From Rapana venosa (lineage: Eukaryota > Mollusca > Gastropoda > Neogastropoda > Muricidae), in the NCBI GenBank assembly GCA_028751875.1, contig CM054144.1, forward strand, positions 19,245,814-19,309,813: a stretch of DNA of 64,000 bases. Reading direction: 5' to 3'. Each line of letters opens with the position of its first letter. Within the stretch, counting starts at the first letter, position 1. This document shows positions 33,817 through 44,552 of this stretch, one piece after another. The notes beneath the pieces are model-generated. The model was not told the DNA's origin and searched no databases. It saw only the letters and a program-made list of their open reading frames with translations. Both the position numbers and the translations under genes were made by a program.

Positions 33817-34860
33817 TTTGTTTTGATCTCTTCTATTTTTTGTCTTTTCGCTTTGTTATTCCCTTTCTTTTCCTTTCCTCTAGCTTTGCTTGGCTTTCGT
33901 TTTGATGAAGGTTTTTTTAACTGTATTTTATTTCTTTGTTTACTCGTTTCTTGGTTTGGGTGATAGATTGGGTTTTGAATGGTGGTGTTCGCCTTTTTGA
34001 TATTTAAATGTGCTTGTCTTCTTCCACAATCCAACTAAATAAGCATGAATCCTTGTGGGTTTTCATTAGTGCTTTGTGTTGAGAGACAATGCTTAGAATT
34101 GGCCTTGAGACATAAAACATACATATACAGTATAATATTGCTAATAAAGAGGTTTTATTCTTCAAAATAAAGTATATGAGTTTTTTTCTCAATATAGCTC
34201 TAGCTTGACAGATTGAATTTACTGTTTTTGTATTGTGGTTGTTGTTATTTTATGGTCTATTATGTGTTTGTTATTTTGTTGTCTTGTAATGTCTTTAACT
34301 TTTTTGCTTACTTGTTTGTCTGATTATATGCTTTTATTAGTTTTTGTTGTTGTGGTGGTTTTTTTGCTGGAATATACAGAGATTACAAGCTTACATATAG
34401 GTGTGATTTATGTATCTTAATAAAATAATGTTTCCCACCCTCCCTCTTCTCTCGTTTATCTTGTGTCGCTTGCCAGCTCCAGTTTCATAACCTCTGGGGG
34501 CCAATACTTTATCACCCTGGTTCTGCGCCTGAATCTAGCTTTACCAAATTGGCATCATTTGAACGAAGTTGCCGTGGAAATAATTAATGTCCTCTCTACA
34601 GTTGGTTTGGTGTTTGTTTGTTTGTTTTTTAAAGGAAAATTAACTTTTGTATGATTATCGATGTTTAAATAATGTTACTGTCCCTGTCTCTGTTTCTGTC
34701 TCTGTTTGTCTGTCTGTCTCTTTCTCTCTCTGTCTCTCTGTTTCCCTATAAGTATTATCTATTTTGGTGTGTGTTTCTTGATATAAGTATACGTCAGTCT
34801 AATCACCTTTAAACTATTTAGAGTCTGCGTTAGCGTCCTATCTACACTCCACATACATTA
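33817..34860. other. Non-coding, T-rich
   Basis: T-rich DNA with many short TTTGTT repeats (34230-34380) and a TCTG/CTCT patch (34680-34745). No gene recognised. Confidence 0.55.
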
Positions 34861-34861
34861 A

Positions 34862-34906
<45 letters not shown>

Positions 34907-34979
34907 GTAGTAGAAGTGGTGGTAGTAGTGGTGGTGATGATTATGCTGCTGCTACTATTAATGTTGATGCAGGTACTAT

Positions 34980-35019
<40 letters not shown>

Positions 35020-35022
35020 ATG
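34861..35022. repeat. Two (GAT)n trinucleotide arrays
   Basis: About 15 GAT units at 34862-34907 and about 13 at 34980-35020, separated by GTAGTAGTGG-type trinucleotides. Copy 2 (51262-51425) has fewer and interrupted units. Poly-His, Ser, Ile or Met frames come from it. Confidence 0.9.
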
Positions 35023-35730
35023 AGAATAATATCGAGAGGGAGTGATGAATAAGACGAGAAAGAGAAGAAACGAAGAGGAAGAGGATGAGAAGAAAAAGGA
35101 GTAGGAGAAAGAGACTGGTATTTAAATACCATTTGTAATGTAAAGATAATACATGACACAACGTACAATATGAGAAACCAGTGTGTGGCCAGAACTTTTT
35201 GGGGGGCAATGCCCTCTTTTGTGGGCAGAAATGTTCCGTGTTATTGTTACCATTTATTCAACCTGACTTTCCAATCTGTGCGATCTCTCGCCATTCTCTC
35301 TTCTACAGTCGTCCCTGTATCTATCCCTTTCCTTCCATCACAATCAACTGGTCCTTTATATCTACGGTGATAGCCTTTTTTCACCAAAATATATCATCCA
35401 CGTTAGTTGATTACATTGGACATGTAGGCAAGAGATCCATTGTATGTAATGTGTTTGGTAAAACCTAAAGCACTATTCCTTGTAAATTGCTCGAATATGT
35501 AATAGTGGTTATCCTTTCCGGCTTTTCCCAAAATCCTTCCCCCCCCCCTCTCTTAGACAATGAGCAGTGGTCTGGATGCTAGTTTGTTATAAGAATACAC
35601 GGGGTTTTCTTGTTAAACTGACATTTAGCGTACGTTAAAAAAGAACCCACCCAGGTAGGGAATTTTCCGACACGGTTGTGTACAAAATCAACCCACTCTT
35701 ATGGAGGGGTATTGCACCTGTAGATAGGTA
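35023..35730. other. Non-coding, no recognised feature
   Basis: Begins with a purine-rich GAAGAGGAAGAGG stretch and continues as mixed-composition DNA. Nothing recognised. Confidence 0.5.
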
Positions 35731-35876
35731 AAGATATATCTATATATTATATATATAGATATATATATATATTATTATATATATTATACTAGAGAGAGAG
35801 CGAGAGAGAGGAGAGAGAGAGGATGAGAGAGATGAGAGAGAGAGTGGGTGGTTGGAGGAGAGAGAGAGCGAGAGAT
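35731..35876. repeat. (AT)n hairpin-prone tract then (GA)n
   Basis: AGATATATCTATATATTATA-type sequence with nested palindromes (35731-35790) followed by GAGAGA (35790-35872). Identical in copy 2 (52130-52275). Confidence 0.85.
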
Positions 35877-36389
35877 TGGCTGCGTTGTCTTAGGCAGGCG
35901 ACGTGTTGTTATTTTTCGGAAACAGATGCTGACTATCACGGATGCATGGGAAATTGCTTTGATTCGAGTGGTTAGACACATGCACGTGGCTCAAGAAACG
36001 GACAGCTGCACGCTCACACACAACACACCCAACTCTATTGAACTAGCCACAGGCTGTAAGACTATAGATAGAGAAATTACACACTGCAGATTACCAGGAA
36101 AACTCTTCGATTTAGTTTTCAGCTTTTTTCCTGTATATTTAATATGTAAATTAACGTAAAAAAGGGGGGGGGGGGTATCTTGCTGGTGGCTGCACTGACT
36201 TAAGGAATAAACAATTTCAGAATAAAAACAACTTTGATGAACATTGTTATCTTCGATTGTTTACATACGACATTCATTCGGTTTGGGAGTTTAATGGTAG
36301 GAAAAGAATTACCAGACCATTCATGCTTATTTATTAAAAAGATTAACTCTTGAGTTATTTATTTATTTTCCTGTATAAAAATCCATTGC
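35877..36389. other. Non-coding, no recognised feature
   Basis: Mixed-composition DNA with a G-run of about 9 at 36164-36172. No gene recognised. Confidence 0.5.
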
Positions 36390-37965
36390 AATTCATACAA
36401 TACAATGCATACAATACATCACTGTCACTGGCTAAATGTCCCTCCACAGAACATAATTCAAGTAATAAGTCCCAGGGAGGTTATGATTATCCGGATAGCC
36501 AAGTGTACAGCTCATTTTTTTTATGGCCCTCCTCCTCCCAACGGCAATCCTGTTACGGGCATTGGACTGAAATGGGCGCTAGCACACGAGCTGTGGCCAC
36601 TCCAGTGATGCCATAGTCATGGAAAGACATTCAGGGGACTCGCAAATGTTGCAATGATGATTGAGAGGTGGAGGAAGCGGAATGACGAAACCCGATGAAA
36701 TGTTGACTTTTTCTTGGTTCAGACACCGTTCCTTATGGATATTTACAAAATGCGAACATCTTTCACCTACATATAATCTTTTATTCGTGACTGACTCACT
36801 CTACAAGAAACGTCAGACAATATCAATTCATTTGGTTGCTGTCAATAGTCATTTTATAAGCAAAATGTTATTGTTTTAAAGTGTTAAGTGCTTGAAAGGA
36901 TCTCTTGGAAAAAACATTAGACTGATTCGTATGTGCATGAGTAGATTCGTTTTCTCTTTTAGTTTCTATGAAAAATATAGCATATGCACTGGGAAAAACT
37001 AAGTCTGTTTTCACTTTTAGTTTCTTTGTAAAATATAACATTTGCACTGGAAAAAAATATGTCCACAGATAAGTGTGTAGGAGATGCGATCAGGCTGTTG
37101 TTTTTGTCATTCAAACTGTAACCACTTGGCCACAAATTAATGCCACCTCCTCTCCCCCCATCCTCCTCCCCAGAAACTAATGTATAAATGGGTGCTTGAA
37201 AGAAACAACATGGACTGCTCATACTGTTTACTGCTTGAGACATGCGCACAGATCACGACAAGGCATGTCAACATCACAATATTGCAGTCATCATGGGAAA
37301 TGGAGAAGAATAAAAGACAAAACCTATTGAAAAATCCCACCGTTTTCCTGATTACATTGGAGGCGACGTTTTGACCATCATTGCTTTTCAGAGGGCATCT
37401 GGATTCAATGTAATGTTTTTACCACGATATTCACAGTCTCTTGTTATCTTAAAGTGGGCTTAATATCTTGCTTGTGAGCAACCGCGTATTTGCAGTATCA
37501 AGTAATGCATCTATATTACTTGTTCCTTTCCAGTTGCCGTAGTTTCCGTCATCACAACATTTTTTTTTTAATGTTTAGTGACTGAAAAAATTATCACAAA
37601 ATAAAGTAAGGTATCAACGTCAGGCTGATTTCCAAGCGTTTGACTGAATTTGTTTTCTCGTTTAACTCTCACATTAAGTATAGCATATTATTCATTGAGG
37701 GACACTTAGTCCACAGGCCACTGTGTATAAGAAGCTGCCAATGGCAGACCCTACGTCCTCTTCTCCTGTTTGAAAGCACCAATCTATCAATGGACGCTTG
37801 ATGGAATTGACGTTCGAGCACACGTGCGTTGGCCACTTCAAGACACGCGCACAGCTCAAGGCAAGGAATTTGCAGGACAATATTGCAATAAATTGGAGAA
37901 GTGGGCAGAGGGAGAGACCGAAATCATCCGAATGGTTGACCTTTCTCCTGGACCTTGGGTCATAT
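36390..37965 (+). repeat. Degenerate long tandem repeat, about 600-700 bp period, 3 units
   Basis: Three segments share ordered motifs. A GGCCACT(T/C)-like site is followed by a GCAATATTGCA/TTGCAATGATG block and a TGGAGAAG/GTGGAGGAAG block (about 36590-36675, 37125-37315, 37825-37910). Then comes TTGAC(T/C)TTT or TTTTGACC (about 36702, 37370, 37935), and TTTTCTC(T/G)TTTA plus a AGTATAGCATAT or ATATAGCATATG block (about 36950 and 37650). A fourth related segment lies at 42790-43060. No coding potential. The call is by eye and units are strongly diverged. Confidence 0.5.
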
Positions 37966-38039
37966 TTTCCAATCCGGAAATCTTTTTTGAGCGAAATTGG
38001 ACTGATACCGCTTAGTTTTCTTATTTCTGCCCACGCTCT

Positions 38040-38290
38040 CTCTCTGTGTCACTGTCTATGTCTCACGTTTTTCTTGTCTGTCTATATGTCTGTCTACCTG
38101 TCGGTCTCTGTCTCTGTCTGTCTGTCTGTCTTGTGGGTGTGTGTAGTCGTAGTGTATGTGTGTGTGTTTGCGTGTGTATAGTGTGTGCGTGCGATGCATA
38201 CGTACGTGCAATCGCGCGGCCCGATGCGCGCCGCGCGGTGCGCGCTCGCGCGCGTCGTGTGTTGTGTGTGTGTGTGTGGTTCTTTGTGAG
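38040..38290. repeat. TCTG/GT tract with GC-alternating core
   Basis: TCTG repeats (38075-38130) lead into GTGTGT (38136-38200), then CGCGCGG/GCGCGCCGCGCGGTGCGC alternation (38212-38258), then GTGTGTG to 38278. The whole is alternating purine-pyrimidine with a dense CpG core. Identical in copy 2 (54422-54660). Confidence 0.85.
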
Positions 38291-38564
38291 TGAAGAGAGG
38301 GTAACCATCGTGCAACAGGCAATGAACCACTGCACATGCAGCACTTGAGTGCTAAAACTCACGTCCTTTCTGTTAAGTATCAAAGTTTCTTTGAATGAAA
38401 GGTACTCTAATTACATTCTTCAGAACAATCAATGAGAGTAGTCTGAGACCTACAATTGTCTGGGTACAACTTGTACTTGTCACAGCCCGCTCAATGTCTG
38501 GAAAACAGATTTAGTGCAGTCCTAGACTTTTCACTTTTAGGTACCAGGAGAGGTCAATAGGGGG
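38291..38564. other. Non-coding spacer
   Basis: Unique-looking DNA; no feature recognised. Confidence 0.5.
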
Positions 38565-38722
38565 GGAAGTTGATGGGGGGAGGGGTGGGGCTTCCCCCTC
38601 CCCCTCCAACTCTCCCCCACCCCCCCCCCCCCCCCCCCCACCCTCCACGTCCCCCCCCTCGCCCCTCCCCTTCCACCCATCGCCCCCCAAATCGTCATCC
38701 CCCCCCCAACCACCCCTCCCCA
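38562..38722. repeat. G-run then long C-rich tract
   Basis: GGGGGG/GGGG runs (38561-38588) followed by about 130 bases of C-runs, the longest about 18 C at 38622-38639. The - strand is G-quadruplex-prone and the + strand i-motif-prone. Pro-rich and Gly-rich frames are by-products. Present in copy 2 (54944-55104). Confidence 0.88.
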
Positions 38723-38841
38723 AAGGTGCAGACGCAACGTGTTGAACAAGTTTTTTTTTTCCGGTTTTCCCTGAGAAAAAAACCCATGAACTCTGGAGCA
38801 GTTTGCATTGTATCTGTGCAAGATACTGACAAGCAAGTGTT

Positions 38842-38968
38842 CACACAGACACAGAAACAGACACACACACCCACATACTCACACACACTATCAACACACA
38901 CACAAAAACACAATACATCACACATTCCGCGTGCGCGACAGCACACACAACACACACTCACAGATCGA
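38842..38968. repeat. CA-rich microsatellite
   Basis: CACACA and ACAGACACAGA repeats. Copy 2 (55224-55350) differs in a patch of indels near its right end. Confidence 0.82.
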
Positions 38969-38970
38969 AC

Positions 38971-39096
38971 GAGAAGGCTATTGTGAGCCGGTGGCAACAG
39001 ATGACAACATTTACAAAAACCGCATAAACACGGCTGGATGTAAAAAGCACATGCGTGCTTATTCCATTATCCTCTATATAAAAGATTACATATATA
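38971..39096 (+). mobile_element. SINE family A, 3' half
   Basis: AGAAGGCTATTGTGAGCCGG, CAACAGATGACAACATTTAC, AAAAACCGCATAAACACGG, CTGGATGTAAAAAGCACATG, CGTGCTTATTCCATTATCCT and ATATAAAAGATTA in family order. The head is missing; a CA tract lies where it would be. Confidence 0.85.
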
Positions 39097-39792
39097 AATA
39101 CATCAATTAAACACATACACGCACGCGCACACCCACATATCCATGAGTGTACGTACGTGCAAATGTGCGTGCATCCCTGTGTTTTTAGATGAGATGATGG
39201 GAATGATACCAAGGCTCCATAATCAGCATAGAAATAGCGGCACCAAGAGTTATCTGTTTGGGTATCTCCAGGAATCAAAGATCTTCAGAAATGTAAAACA
39301 TAAACGTCCTTAGGCCAACAATTGCTAGGCTGTAGTTCCAAATTTAGGCCCTGTTTCTACATTAGCTTTTATTGTTTATGAATTTCTGTCCATTCATTCA
39401 GTTCAGATTCAGGAACAGACTTCTGTTTGAGAATTAATGTGAAGATGACGCACAGCGGAGCAAAAACAGGCATTGCTTATAAATAATGACTCTCTCAAAC
39501 ACGGATGGCAAAACATCTACAGTCACTGTCAAAACGCAATTTCAAAAGTTATACTCATTTAAGTTGTGTTTAACTTGTTTAATTCATGTAGTTTTGCTTG
39601 CTTCTTACATTGGTGTGACCTTTTACCAGCAGCAAAATAATGCAAAGTATGCATGGTAGAAAACTAGAGAGAACCATCGATATTGTTATTTGTGTACAAA
39701 CTATTTCAGGATGGTGTGTTGACAATGAAAATAGCACTAAAGACACTTGTGGCTTCAGTTCAAAAAAAGGTTCTAAGCATCTGTGATACATA
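39097..39792. other. Non-coding, no recognised feature
   Basis: Mixed DNA with CA/CG near 39115-39175. No gene recognised. Confidence 0.55.
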
Positions 39793-40136
39793 ATAGGGAT
39801 GGCTTGGTGGTTAAAGTCATGCAATATTGCGCTTGTGGTTGCTCACCTTATTTTTTTTTTTCCGTGTTGAATCCAGTTCAAGAGGATTTTCTCTGTAGTT
39901 ACATCAGTGCCGACTCCATTTCCCCTCCCAGTCCATGCTGAGATATGATCCGAGGTACGGTTGTAACGCACGTAGAAGCTCTTGCGCAAACATTAAAACC
40001 GTCCGCTATTCAAAGAGTGGGCAATTGTGTGCCAGTGGGAAGGATGACAAACTTTTCAACCGCATACATACGGGGCACTGAGTTGTAAAAATGCACATGG
40101 GCGTTATATTCCATTATCCTCGACCGAAAAGAAAAG
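39793..40136 (+). mobile_element. SINE family A, full-length diverged copy
   Basis: The head starts ATAGGGATGGCTTGGTGG with TTAAAGTCATGC (A-box region), then TTGAATCCAGTTCAAGAGG (degenerate B box) and AGTTACATCAGTGCCGACTC. The body reads GTAACGCACGTAGAAGCTCT, TGCGCAAACATTAAAACCG, GGCAATTGTGTGCCAGTGGG and AAGGATGACAAAC. The tail is AAAAATGCACATGGGCG, TTCCATTATCCTCGACCG. Length about 344 bp, including a T-run in the head. Older than the 6236-6560 copy. Confidence 0.83.
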
Positions 40137-41692
40137 AGCTATCAGGGTTAGTATCTATGCTCTTTGCTGGTTGTATTCAGGGCTGTTGTATTATCCAACA
40201 TTTGTTGTTGACACTAGAAGTTAAATTGCTTTTATCCTACTCCTTTCGTGGTATTGTTAATAACCAATGAAACAACATTTCTGGTGTCACTAGTGTCAGA
40301 AACAGTATCCCAACATGGTTTCTGTTTGCATTCAATAAGGTCATTTTAGATTAATACTTACTAAATATCTTCACAGAATCTTACTCCACTCCAAAACAGC
40401 TGTATACTGTAAATACAATTGTTAAAGCTGATGAAACATATCACATAACCAAGATTTTATTTTTAAAAAGTGTTGTGTTCCGATGCTTATGATTAACTAG
40501 AAGGCAGTAGAATGGAGACAAGCTAAAGCAAGCTCGAATTCAAACAGAGACCAGGTCAGTGCTTGTACAATGACTCTTCAGAATGATTTTGTGTGTCTTC
40601 CGCTTGGAGTGCCACATATTGACACTGTTACTGCTTCGCTCAGATGTCCGTTTTTCTTTATTACACAGTCAGACAAGACTGCCTAAGCCATGAAAGGAAA
40701 AATCAATGAGGGACAGAAAAAATCTCAAACACTTGTGTCTCCAACTGTGTACCATGGCACCAATCAATGCCAGACACCGCTTTTAAGAACAGAATTCATA
40801 TTAATTTCAAATAACGCAGGGAAAAGGAGGGCATGGTGTACAAGGTATATGCCTTCTGAATATCTTCTCTCGTATAAATTTGGAGTAATGTTTACTTTGT
40901 CATTCTGAAGTAAAGTGCTGAGGCGAATAACAAAAAAAATCGAGCATTAATGGCCCCCAAAAAATAAGCAATACCTAAGAGCCAACAACACAATAACGAA
41001 AACATATTCCTTTAAGGATGGCTTTAATTGATTAATTACAGAGAACCGAAATGTCAGTCAGATCAGACGTAAATGCAATGTGAATGCCAAGCATGTATTC
41101 ATGGCAAGCAGTCAGTTTAGAATAATGTATTTATTTTCAAAAATACAGAAAAAAAAAACTGCACATCCAAGCTATAGAGGAATGATCCCCTCCCTTCCTA
41201 AAAGTGATACCCCCCCCCCCTCCTTTTCCCCATCCATCATATGCCAGATCTGATCCTGGGGGATTTGAAGGCCTCATGTTGTGATTCACATCAGGAGACA
41301 TTGATCAACCCACAGAGTTGTAGTAGGCAGAGCATATGATAATTTGTTCTCGTTGGGCCCAGTGCAGAGTGCGACTTGATTAGGATTACTGCAATCGTGA
41401 ATAAAACTCACTCACGAATATTGCGAATAAATTAGTGAAATTAAGCTATGTCCGCGCAGAATGTGTTTATGCAAATAATACTGATTGACATTTGGGTTTC
41501 TTTGGTCTAGATAGTTTTTTTCCCAAAAAATGAAATGAAGAAATCAGCTATGCATGTATCAAGAGATGGTTGCCATTTGCATACACAAAAATGCATGTGT
41601 GTATGGCACATGCATAAGGCATGTGTGTGCATGCAATGGCACAAAACCATATAGCGACATACTCGTCACGCAACATGCATGCACACAACATT
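40137..41692. other. Non-coding, no recognised feature
   Basis: About 1.55 kb of clean DNA with a C-run at 41211-41220. No gene, RNA or repeat recognised. From 40.56 to 41.5 kb the duplicate differs by many small indels. Confidence 0.55.
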
Positions 41693-41860
41693 CCCTCTCT
41701 CTCTCTCTGCTCTCTCTCTTCTCTCTCTCTCTCACCACCACACACACACACACACACTCACCTCACACACACACACATACTCACACTCACAACACACGAC
41801 ACACAACACAAAACAAACACACCACACACACACACAACACACTCACACACACTCACTCAC
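41693..41860. repeat. (CT)n then CA-rich microsatellites
   Basis: CTCTCT (41693-41732) followed by CACACA/CTCACA (41733-41860). Confidence 0.88.
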
Positions 41861-42059
41861 ATGTCTCTCCTCAAGATGTATAGGTTTAGATTCTTCTTTT
41901 GTTTTGTTTCTTGTTTTTTTATTTTTGTGAATATATATGAGAGTACTGAGTTTATTTCATTAGCATGACAAATAATTGCAACGAGTATAATAAAACATGA
42001 GTGTTGTTGGTGATCGTGTACTGTTTTGGATTTATAAATTGGATATTATCTTTGAAATA

Positions 42060-42110
42060 CACACACACACTGGGGTCTTGTTCGTCTCTCTGTCTCTCTG
42101 TCTGTCTCTA

Positions 42111-42170
<60 letters not shown>

Positions 42171-42182
42171 TCTCCCTCTCTT
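42060..42182. repeat. (CT)n microsatellite
   Basis: ACACAC then CTCTCT/TCTG tract of about 100 bases. Confidence 0.9.
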
Positions 42183-42489
42183 CACTTTTATCGTTTTGTT
42201 ATAGTTATGGTGTATCTGATGAAGGATTTCATATTTTATATTTTCAATACTTATTGGATTGTCCTTTGCACTTAAGTCTTAACGAGTGCCCTCTTTCACT
42301 ATCTTATAGTTATGTGTATCTAGTATATGTACCATTTGATATGTGTAGATGTTTTATCTTTATGACTTATTAAGTTTGGTTGATATTCTTTCTTGGGTTT
42401 TGTTGTTGTTGTAGTGTTGTTGTTCTTTTCTCTTTTTTTCTTCTTTTGTTCGTTTGGTTTTTTCGTTCTCTTGTGTTTGTTTGTTTGTT

Positions 42490-42645
42490 TTAGTTGTGGG
42501 TTGGTTTGGGGTTGGGTATTTTTGGGGGGTGGGGGTGGGGTGAGGGGTATGGTGGGGGATGTTTTTTAGTTTTTTTTTTTATTAGTTTGCTTCAGGAGTG
42601 TGGATGGGGCGTTGTTGGGGGGGGTGAGGCTGCTTTGAAAAGGGT
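42490..42645 (+). other. G-rich tract, candidate G-quadruplex
   Basis: Repeated G-runs of 3-6 (GGGGTTGGG, GGGGGG T GGGGG T GGGG, GAGGGG, TGGGGG) between 42508 and 42562, and GGGGGGG at 42618-42624. Gly/Trp-rich frames are compositional. Confidence 0.65.
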
Positions 42646-42711
42646 TATTTCCCCATGTTTCTACTGTGAGACTGTATACGTTGTTGGGTTATTATTAAAT
42701 GTATCCTAGGG

Positions 42712-42775
42712 CGGGGACTCTGGATGTAAAAAAAGCACATGAGTGCTTATTCATTAACCTAGACATAAAAGATTT
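42712..42775 (+). mobile_element. SINE family A, 3' tail only
   Basis: GGGGACTCTGGATG, TAAAAAAAGCACATGAGTGC and TTATTCATTAACCTAGACAT with AAAAGATTT match the last 60 bases of family A. It sits at the right edge of the segment unique to copy 1. Confidence 0.78.
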
Positions 42776-42795
42776 GGTCATTGTCAATGTCTTTT

Positions 42796-43060
42796 GTCCC
42801 AGCACCCTTACGTATGCAGGGAAACAACCAGCTGCCCCCAAGCTCATACCATTACCAAGATGACTCTTGAACCATACTCATTTGAAATCTCAAAACAGCC
42901 TATTCGTCAATGGTCACTTTGACATCCGGGGACTGCACATGCTATGGCCACGCCAAGTGAGCAATAAATTCCATGGAAGAAACACGCACGCATGACGACA
43001 TGCAAGGTTGTAGGGAAGGCAGAAGAAGCAGAGTTCACTGAAGTTGTTTGCTCTTTCAAG
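42796..43060 (+). repeat. Fourth unit of the degenerate long repeat
   Basis: TATTCGTCAATGGTCACTTT, CATGCTATGGCCACGCCAAG, ACATGCAAGGTTGTAGGGAA and GAAGTTGTTTGCTCTTTCAA follow the motif order of the 36.39-37.97 kb units. Copy 2 carries it at 58155-58420. Confidence 0.45.
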
Positions 43061-43500
43061 TCATGTCAAGTGCAAAACACTTTAAGCATCCAAGAGGAGA
43101 ATTGCAATCTACAGGGCCATTAATATGTGTATAATCAGGAACACGGACGCTAGCAAGTACATGTGAATGATATTATATCATATGTCTTTGACCACAGAAA
43201 TTCTGGTTCTATCACACATATGTCATTTGGGTTAAACTCCCTATCAAGTCAAGCAACTTTATTTGATATCAAAGGGGTTGCATTGAACTATTTATTAATT
43301 CCAAAGGAGAATCCCATAAACGACTACCATCAGAGACTGAATTCCTGATTAAAAAGTCATAGTTATGATCTCTCTTAGTATAAGAAACTTTGCTAAATGA
43401 AGTGCTATCATATGTGCTGTTCGAAAAGGACTAGTACAATTTCAACTTTTCGGGGGGATTTTGTCACGTATGCTGCTAAAACTTGTTTGAGTCTCGAGCA
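43061..43500. other. Non-coding, no recognised feature
   Basis: Clean DNA. The visible match to copy 2 stops at about 43140 because the copy 2 side runs into the N gap. Confidence 0.55.
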
Positions 43501-43519
43501 TGCACTTGATGGGTTTTGT

Positions 43520-43645
43520 TTATGCATGTGTGTTTGAGTATGCGCTGCGCACACGCCTGCATGTGTGTGCGTGTGCGTGTGTGCGTGTTATTTGTCGTGT
43601 ACACATGCGTCTGTGTTTCTGTCTGTCTGTGTATGTGTGTGTTGC
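43520..43645. repeat. GT-rich microsatellite
   Basis: TGTGTG/GTGCGTGTGCGTG with breaks. Confidence 0.8.
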
Positions 43646-43830
43646 TTTGGCGACAAGCAAAACAACCTGGTTATAATTATATTAGTGAGATGCATGTTTA
43701 TTCTTATGATTGGCTTTCATAAACCCAGTATTCATAGTCTCTCCAGCACAGTGGCTTCTTGCCTAATTAAATTCTGAAATGACACTCTCCCCACATCAGT
43801 CAATGACACTTCCACCATGCTTTGTGTGGG

Positions 43831-43915
43831 TCACGTACGGAGATGTCACACACAGCACGTGCTGTTTGCCCCTGAGTCACGTGCAGACAGGAAATTACCC
43901 GCAAGTCACGTGCAG
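43831..43915 (+). promoter_or_regulatory. Cluster of CACGTG/CACGTA E-box-like sites
   Basis: TCACGTAC at 43831, GCACGTGC at 43856-43863, and two identical GTCACGTGCAG sites at 43876-43886 and 43905-43915, 29 bp apart. CACGTG is the core bound by bHLH-ZIP factors. No gene is visible beside the cluster, so any function is speculative. The overlapping 111-codon frame (43779-44114) resembles no family I know. Confidence 0.35.
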
Positions 43916-44413
43916 AGAATGTTTTCAGAGGAAGGGGGAGGAGGCACACGTCATTGCTGATGTTGACCTTTCTTCTGACCTGGCGCTTCCTGTTTCTTTT
44001 CCTGCAAATGGCTTCTGGCGGAAAGAACCCTTCATGATTGCCGTTTTACGTTTTATTGACAATGTTATGATGCTTGGCCATAATAATGTAGTTGGTTGGT
44101 TGATTGTTGGTTAAAAATGAGTTTAATTGTTGCTTCTGAGAATAACATTATGCTTTTGTAATGCTATGATTTTGGGGAATTATTCTTTAGACAATGTAAC
44201 AGTGTTCAGTGATAGGAATCCAGTCGCTTGTTTGGTTAGTTGGCTTAAGTGAATAGTAGATCAATTGCTTCCTTTTTTTGGTCGATACTTCGATTGTAAG
44301 TTGATCATCAACTATGTGTATTCTCTAGTGTCCATTTTCTTTGGATTTGGTATTGATCTTGTTAGTCTTGTTTGTAAGGGTTTTCTAGGTTGATTTTTTT
44401 CTTCAGTGTTTTG
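43916..44413. other. Non-coding, no recognised feature
   Basis: T-rich DNA; no gene recognised. Confidence 0.5.
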
Positions 44414-44461
44414 CTCTCTCTCTCTCTCTCCTCTTATCTCTCTCTCTTCTCTCTCTCTCTC

Positions 44462-44509
<48 letters not shown>

Positions 44510-44522
44510 CTCTTTCTCTCTC
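44412..44522. repeat. (CT)n microsatellite next to the duplication junction
   Basis: About 110 bases of CTCTCT with TCTTCT slips, ending 30 bases before the left boundary of duplicate copy 2. Confidence 0.92.
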
Positions 44523-44552
44523 TTGTTATTTAGCACAGACAAAAAGTGTTTG

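Larger units (their letters stand above)
41750..42795. other. About 1.04 kb present in copy 1 only
   Basis: Both copies align up to the CT tract (41.70/58.08 kb) and resume at GTCCCAG and GTATGCAGG (42798-42820/58141-58165). The offset drops from about 16,382 to 15,345. The extra segment holds CA and CT microsatellites, a T-rich part, a G-rich part and a SINE tail. It is either an insertion in copy 1 or a deletion between CT tracts in copy 2. Confidence 0.8.
28166..43140 (+). repeat. Direct large duplication, copy 1 (about 15 kb)
   Basis: Matches 44553-58500 in the same orientation at an offset of about 16,387, drifting between 16,382 and 16,399 by small indels. Sharing begins at ATATCACAAAAGATTCAATC in both copies. 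Blocks of apparently perfect identity include 28.35-29.38, 30.0-30.9, 31.1-33.87, 35.35-36.06, 37.75-38.9 and 39.8-40.55 kb. Diverged patches are full of one-base indels. About 1.04 kb of this copy (41.75-42.79) is absent from copy 2. Copy 1 alone contains the upstream 835 bp of the LINE fragment. Confidence 0.95.

Noticed and set aside
43779..44114. 111-codon frame with mixed composition.
   Set aside because: No motif, no homologous family recognised, no splice or promoter context; kept only as a note under the E-box cluster.
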